DNA of 64,000 nt. Origin: Myxococcales bacterium. Lineage in GTDB: Bacteria > Myxococcota > Myxococcia > Myxococcales > Myxococcaceae. The translations under genes and the position numbers were made by a program. The stretch spans positions 22,772 through 86,771 of the forward strand of contig JAUXRI010000224.1 of NCBI GenBank assembly GCA_030681895.1, written 5' to 3'. This document shows, one piece after another, positions 59,636 through 64,000 of this stretch; position 1 is the stretch's first letter, and each line of letters begins with the position of its first letter. Below the pieces are notes generated by a model, which was not told the origin of the DNA, searched no databases, and was given only the letters and a program-made list of their open reading frames with translations.

Positions 59636-61978
59636 TCAGAAGCTCTGGCCGATGGTGAACTCGAACTGAGGCACCTGCAGATCGATGCCCTGACGCCGGT
59701 TGAGCGGGAAGCCCCACTCGAAGCGCAGCGGGCCGATCGGCGAGAACCAACGGAAGCCGAAGCCCACCGCGTGGAAGAGCCCGAGCGGCAGGTTCGGGTA
59801 CGTGCGGTCCTGGAAGAATGGAACGCCGCGCGCGAAGGCGTTGCCTGCGTCGTAGAAGAGCACGCCGCGAATACCGACCTTCTCGAAGATGGGGAACTCG
59901 AGCTCGACGTTGAGGAAGAGCTGGCGATCACCGCCGACGTTGATCTGCTGCGTCACGCCATCAGGCGAGGCCGCGGCGAGCTCGGTCGGAGAGATGGTGC
60001 GAATCGGGTAGCCGCGCACGGTGAAGATGCCGCCCAGGTAGTACAGCTCCGACGCGGGCAGGCCGTTGGCCGGCTCGAGCTGCTGAATGATGCCGAGCTG
60101 CAGCTGGGCCTTGAAGACGATGCCGAGCGGCAAGGGCACGTAGCCGCGGAAGTTCCCGGTGTAGCGGTTGAAGATGTACGAGCCGCCCAGGGCGCGCGGG
60201 GCGAACTCGGCGGTGACGTTCATGAACCAGCCCTGTGAGGGGAAGAGCCGGTTGTTGCGCTTGTCCCAGAGCCAGCCGAGGCGCGCGGCGCTGGTGTTGC
60301 CGCTGCGGAACTGATCGGCCAGCAGCAACGAGCTGCGGCTCGGCTCGACGCGCACGAACTCACGGGTGTAGCCGAGGTTGAACGACATCTCGTCGGCGAT
60401 GACGTAGTAGCCGAGGCTCGCGGTGCCGCCGTACGCGTCGCGCACGAAGCCGAAGAAGTCGAGCTGCGTGCGGTAGGCGTCGAGCGAGAAGATGAAGTTC
60501 GTGTCGAGGAAGTACGGGTCGAAATACGACGCCTGGAAGAACTGCCGCAGGCCCGACAACTGCGCCGAGAACGAGACCGCCTGGCCCCAGCCGACGAAGT
60601 TCTGCTGCGCGACCTGCGCGGTGAAGATGAAGCTCTCGATGTTCGAGAAGCCGAGACCGACCTGGAAGGTGCCCGTCGACTTCTCCTTCACCTCGACCAT
60701 CACCAGCACGTGCTCGTCGTCCCTGCCGGGCTTGTGCGTCACCTCGACGGTCTCGAAGAAGCCGAGCGCGGTGACCTTCTCCTTCGAGCGCCGCATGCCG
60801 GTGCCCGAGAACAGCTCACCTTCGTACACGCGCAGCTGCCGGCGGATGACCTTGTCGCGCGTCTTGGTGTTGCCGACGATGTCGATGCGCTCGATGGTGA
60901 CCTGCTTGCCCTTGTTGACGTCGAAGGTGAGGTCGATCGTCTTCGAGTCGGCGTTCACCGCGGTGACGGGCACCGGGTTCGCGTAGGCAAAACCAGAGTC
61001 GTAATAGACGTCCGTGATCGCCTGAATGTCGCGGGCCAGCAGGGAGCGGTTGAAGATCTCGCCCTCTCTCGAGGTCATGCGCGCCTTGAACTCGTCCTTG
61101 GTGATGATGAGGTCGCCCGAGAAGTCGAGCTTGCCGATCTTGTAGGGCTCGCCCTCTTCGATGCGCAGCGTGATGCTGATGTTGCGCTTGTCGGGCGAGA
61201 GGCTGACGACAGGCTTGTCGACACGAACGTTGATGAAGCCGCGGTCGTAGTACGCCGCCTGAATCACCTGCAGGTCGCGCTGGAAGAGCTCTTCGCGGTA
61301 CGTGCCTTCCGAGGTGAGGAACGAAAGGTAACCGCCCTCTTTCGTCGCCATCACGGCCTTCAGCTCGGCGACCGGTACCTTCTCGACGCCGAGGAAGTTG
61401 AGCTCCTTGACCTGAACCTTGGCGTTCTCCTTGATGACGATGACGACGTCGACCTCGGGCGAGCCCTCGACGGGCCGAACCTGCGAGGTGACCTCGGCAA
61501 GGAAGTAGCCCTTCTCGACGTACTTGTCGGAGACCTTCTTGACGTTCCGCTTGATGGCGGAGAGGTCGAGAATCGAGTTCGTCTTGATGTCGATGGTGTC
61601 TTTGAGATCGTCCTTCGACAGCTCGTCGTTGCCGGACAACGTCACGGCGCGAACGGCGGGCTTCTCTTCGACCCGCACGACGTAGACGACACCATCCGGG
61701 GTGCGCTGCACGAGCAGCTGCACGTCGTTGAAGTACTTGAGCGCCCAGAGCGCGCGCAGGTCGTCGGCGGTCTTCGTGGCGTCGAACGGCTCGCCGACCT
61801 TCTGCTTGAGCGCCCGTGCGATGGCGGCCTGCTCGACGCGGCGGTTGCCCTCGACGCGCAGCTCGGTGATCTTCTGCGCCGGCTCTTCGATTGGAGCGTC
61901 GGTCTCTTGCGCAAGCGCCGATGGCGCCGCGACCGCGACCGACAGCAAAAGACAGGTGAAGGCGCGGCGCAGAATCAC
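59636..61978 (-). CDS. bamA: outer-membrane protein assembly factor BamA
   Basis: Essential Omp85 insertase (about 780 residues). A signal peptide (RRAFTCLLLSVAVAAPSALA) is followed by five POTRA-type repeats (from about 35 to 430), each with the strand-helix-helix-strand-strand layout. The beta-barrel ends in a hydrophobic strand (FEFTIGQSF) with a terminal Phe. The conserved lid motif VRGY is present (FTVRGYPIR). I used the GTG at 61978; the frame extends further upstream without a signal. It follows lolD by 82 bases in the same direction, forming an envelope-biogenesis group. Confidence 0.95.
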   Translation of the reverse strand: MILRRAFTCLLLSVAVAAPSALAQETDAPIEEPAQKITELRVEGNRRVEQAAIARALKQKVGEPFDATKTADDLRALWALKYFNDVQLLVQRTPDGVVYVVRVEEKPAVRAVTLSGNDELSKDDLKDTIDIKTNSILDLSAIKRNVKKVSDKYVEKGYFLAEVTSQVRPVEGSPEVDVVIVIKENAKVQVKELNFLGVEKVPVAELKAVMATKEGGYLSFLTSEGTYREELFQRDLQVIQAAYYDRGFINVRVDKPVVSLSPDKRNISITLRIEEGEPYKIGKLDFSGDLIITKDEFKARMTSREGEIFNRSLLARDIQAITDVYYDSGFAYANPVPVTAVNADSKTIDLTFDVNKGKQVTIERIDIVGNTKTRDKVIRRQLRVYEGELFSGTGMRRSKEKVTALGFFETVEVTHKPGRDDEHVLVMVEVKEKSTGTFQVGLGFSNIESFIFTAQVAQQNFVGWGQAVSFSAQLSGLRQFFQASYFDPYFLDTNFIFSLDAYRTQLDFFGFVRDAYGGTASLGYYVIADEMSFNLGYTREFVRVEPSRSSLLLADQFRSGNTSAARLGWLWDKRNNRLFPSQGWFMNVTAEFAPRALGGSYIFNRYTGNFRGYVPLPLGIVFKAQLQLGIIQQLEPANGLPASELYYLGGIFTVRGYPIRTISPTELAAASPDGVTQQINVGGDRQLFLNVELEFPIFEKVGIRGVLFYDAGNAFARGVPFFQDRTYPNLPLGLFHAVGFGFRWFSPIGPLRFEWGFPLNRRQGIDLQVPQFEFTIGQSF

Positions 61979-62060
61979 GACGGAAGAGGCTCGCGGGTAT
62001 AGGGGAAAGCCCCATGCCCGACGAGTGAAAACCTGTGTGATTGCGCTTTGCTGGAACGAT

Positions 62061-62753
62061 TCAGGTGCTGGCGTCCGCATCCACGACCTGGCCGTCCTTG
62101 AGTCGCAGCCTCCGAGGGAGCGACTTCGCCAGCACCTCGTTGTGCGTCACCACCACCGCCGTGATGCCGAGGTCTTTGTTCACCTCGCGCAGCAGGTTGT
62201 GAATGCCCTCGCCGGTGGAGGGATCGAGGTTGCCGGTGGGCTCGTCGGCAAGCAGCAGATCGGGCTTCATGATGAGGGCCCGAGCGAGCGCGACCCGCTG
62301 CGACTCGCCGCCCGAGAGCTCGCCGGGCCGGTGATCCGCGCGGTGCCCCAGACCCACACGATCGAGCAGCTCGCGGGCGCGGAGCATCACCGCCTTGCGC
62401 TCCTGCCGGTTCACCAGCGCGGGCATCGCGACGTTCTCTGACGCGGTGAACTCGGGCAGCAGGAAGTGCGACTGGAAGACGAAGCCAATCTTCGTGTTGC
62501 GGAACTCGGCGACCTGCGCGTCGTTCATGTCGAACACGCTCTGGCCCTTGAACTTCATCTGCCCTGCCGCCGGAGCATCGAGCGTTCCAGCGACGTGCAG
62601 GAAGGTCGACTTGCCCGAGCCTGACGCGCCGATGAGCGACACCAGCTCGCCCTGCTCGATCTGCACCGACACGCCGCGCAACACGTCGATACGTTTGCCA
62701 TTCAAGAAGTACGACTTGAAGACGTCGATGACCTCGAGGAACGGAGCGCTCAT
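62061..62753 (-). CDS. lolD: lipoprotein-releasing ABC ATPase LolD
   Basis: A 230-residue ATPase that drives transfer of lipoproteins from the inner membrane to LolA. Walker A is GASGSGKST, the signature LSGGESQRVALARAL, Walker B DLLLADEPTGNLDP, and the H-loop VVTHN. All catalytic residues are present. The ATG at 62753 overlaps the stop of lolC by one base (TGATG), so the two are coupled; the longer frame upstream is antisense-like and rejected. It is followed by bamA. Confidence 0.93.
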   Translation of the reverse strand: MSAPFLEVIDVFKSYFLNGKRIDVLRGVSVQIEQGELVSLIGASGSGKSTFLHVAGTLDAPAAGQMKFKGQSVFDMNDAQVAEFRNTKIGFVFQSHFLLPEFTASENVAMPALVNRQERKAVMLRARELLDRVGLGHRADHRPGELSGGESQRVALARALIMKPDLLLADEPTGNLDPSTGEGIHNLLREVNKDLGITAVVVTHNEVLAKSLPRRLRLKDGQVVDADAST

Positions 62754-64000
62754 CACTCGGCCTTCAGCCCTTCGACCGGCTCGACCTGCGACGCCTTGAG
62801 CGCCGGGTACACGCTCGCGAGGAACGTGACGAGGATCGCGATCACCACGGCCAGAATCGTCTGGAGCGGCACGATGCGGACCGGCAGCGCGGGGATGTAA
62901 TAGACCTGCGGGTCGAGCTTGATACCGACGCGCTCGATGAAGAGGCACCAGGCGAGGCCCGAGATCAGCCCGAGCAGGCCTCCCGCGATGCCGATCTGCA
63001 GCCCCTCGGAGAGGAAGATCTTCACGATGCCGCCGTCAGGCACGCCGAGGGCCTTGAGCACGGCGATCTCTTTGCGCTTCTCGAGAACGAGCATGATCAC
63101 GGTCGCGACGATCAACCCGGCGGCGACGATGACGATGATGGTGAGGATGATCGCCATCACCAGCTTCTCGAGCCGCAGCGCCGCGAACAGGTTACGGTTC
63201 ATCTCGCCCCAGTCCTTCGTGCGGTACGGGTAGCCGTCGAGCGAGTCGTAGATGCGCTTCATGATGCCGCGCGCGTTGTCGACGTCGTCGACTTTGATCT
63301 CCACGCCGCTCGCGCCCTTGATGCCGAAGAACGACTGGGCCTCGCGCAGGTGGATGTAGACGAACTTGGAGTCGTACTCGAACATGCCCGAGTAGAAGAT
63401 GCCTGCGACGCGGAACGGGCGGCTCTTCGGCATCGGCCCCTGCGGCCCGAGCTCTCCACCCAGCGGCGACACCACGTTCATGCGATCGCCGACGACGACC
63501 TTCAGCGACGACGCGAGCTCTCTGCCGACGATGATGCCGGGCAAGAGCGCTGGAGCGTCGTCAGGCGTCGCGGGCTCCATGTCGATCAGCGGGTCACGAA
63601 TGATGTCCCGCTCGCCACCTGCGGGCCGTTCATCGAGCGCTCCGGGGGAAGGCGTCGTCTCGAGCCGCTTCACGCGAATCTTCGACGGGTCCTCGAGCGC
63701 CTCCATGGCCTGGCACGGCGTGTCCCCTTCGCAGCCCAGCGACGACCGCAGGTCGGTCACCGAGCCCACCGTCTCCGGGTCGATGCCCTTGATCATCGAG
63801 CCCGAGATGTTGCCTTCGGACGAGACCATCACCTCGTTGAGGATGAAGGGTGTGGCGCCAGTGATGCCTCTGACCTGGTGGATCTTCTCCATCACCTCGG
63901 CGTACTCGGGCATCTCGAGCTGGTACTTCATGACGACGCCGTGCGAGTTCGTGCCGAGGATCTTCTTCTGCAGGTCGGCCTCGAAGCCGCTCATCACCGA
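62753..64000 (-). CDS. lipoprotein-releasing permease LolC/LolE, 5' end missing
   Basis: The last 415 or so residues of an inner-membrane permease of the LolC/LolE type, the transmembrane partner of LolD. The N-terminal helix lies beyond the right edge; visible sequence starts in the periplasmic domain (SGFEADLQKKILGTNSHGVV). The three C-terminal transmembrane helices are clear (VMAIILTIIVIVAAGLIVAT, then GLLGLISGLAWC, then TILAVVIAILVTFLASVYPA), with LKALGVPDGGIVKIFL between them. The C or E assignment cannot be made; many such bacteria have one LolF-type protein. Confidence 0.85.
   Translation of the reverse strand, partial: SVMSGFEADLQKKILGTNSHGVVMKYQLEMPEYAEVMEKIHQVRGITGATPFILNEVMVSSEGNISGSMIKGIDPETVGSVTDLRSSLGCEGDTPCQAMEALEDPSKIRVKRLETTPSPGALDERPAGGERDIIRDPLIDMEPATPDDAPALLPGIIVGRELASSLKVVVGDRMNVVSPLGGELGPQGPMPKSRPFRVAGIFYSGMFEYDSKFVYIHLREAQSFFGIKGASGVEIKVDDVDNARGIMKRIYDSLDGYPYRTKDWGEMNRNLFAALRLEKLVMAIILTIIVIVAAGLIVATVIMLVLEKRKEIAVLKALGVPDGGIVKIFLSEGLQIGIAGGLLGLISGLAWCLFIERVGIKLDPQVYYIPALPVRIVPLQTILAVVIAILVTFLASVYPALKASQVEPVEGLKAE

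Overview
The window is GC-rich and densely coded, with strong G/C third-position bias. It looks like a chromosomal segment of a myxobacterium or close relative (Myxococcota). The reasons are the pilB-pilT-pilC-pilS-pilR...pilA cluster, a PilZ domain fused to Hsp70, an AgmX/PglI-like C-terminal domain, abundant lipoproteins with proline-rich linkers, an FHA protein, and lolC-lolD-bamA. No tRNA, rRNA, IS element, phage gene or CRISPR array was seen. Translations and motifs were read by eye; no database search was possible.

Region 1 (1-12.5 kb) is a type IVa pilus locus read leftward: pilB (extension ATPase), pilT (retraction ATPase), pilC (platform protein), pilS and pilR (sigma-54 two-component system), then, after a divergently oriented gene, pilA (major pilin). 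The interrupting gene encodes a 1075-residue membrane protein with a spermidine-synthase-like fold and a degraded active site. ribF and trmB start back to back just beyond pilB.

Region 2 (12.5-17.6 kb) holds trmB, a REC-GGDEF diguanylate cyclase, a small lipoprotein, a proline-rich protein whose C-terminus resembles an Hfq/Sm fold, a VWA protein and a cupredoxin-like lipoprotein. Region 3 (17.6-29.8 kb) is amino-acid metabolism: a tight thrA-thrB-thrC operon with fused aspartokinase-homoserine dehydrogenase, and gltB-gltD glutamate synthase. Between them, read leftward, lies a membrane protein with a TonB/AgmX-type C-terminal domain.

Region 4 (29.8-39.3 kb) is the accessory part: a hemerythrin-like protein; a leftward cluster of HPF/RaiA-like protein, a small basic protein with three 21-residue repeats, and a nucleotidyltransferase-fold protein; a DnaQ exonuclease fused to what looks like a dead DinG helicase; HAMP and HEAT proteins; and a DUF4173 membrane protein. 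Then come about 1.2 kb without an intact gene (37638-38812). This stretch contains degenerate tandem repeats, hairpins and a frameshifted remnant of a calcium-binding EGF repeat protein.

Region 5 (39.3-64 kb) has alaS, a lipoprotein, PilZ-Hsp70 with an EI24-type membrane protein and a NUDIX hydrolase, an M23 peptidase, glycogen phosphorylase, pyruvate:ferredoxin oxidoreductase with a DHOD-like partner, a crotonase, a membrane-anchored esterase, a CBM9-like lipoprotein and an FHA protein. It ends with the envelope-biogenesis set lolC/E-lolD-bamA, read leftward and cut by the window edge. glgP, nifJ and the DHOD-like gene together suggest glycogen mobilisation feeding ferredoxin-linked pyruvate oxidation.
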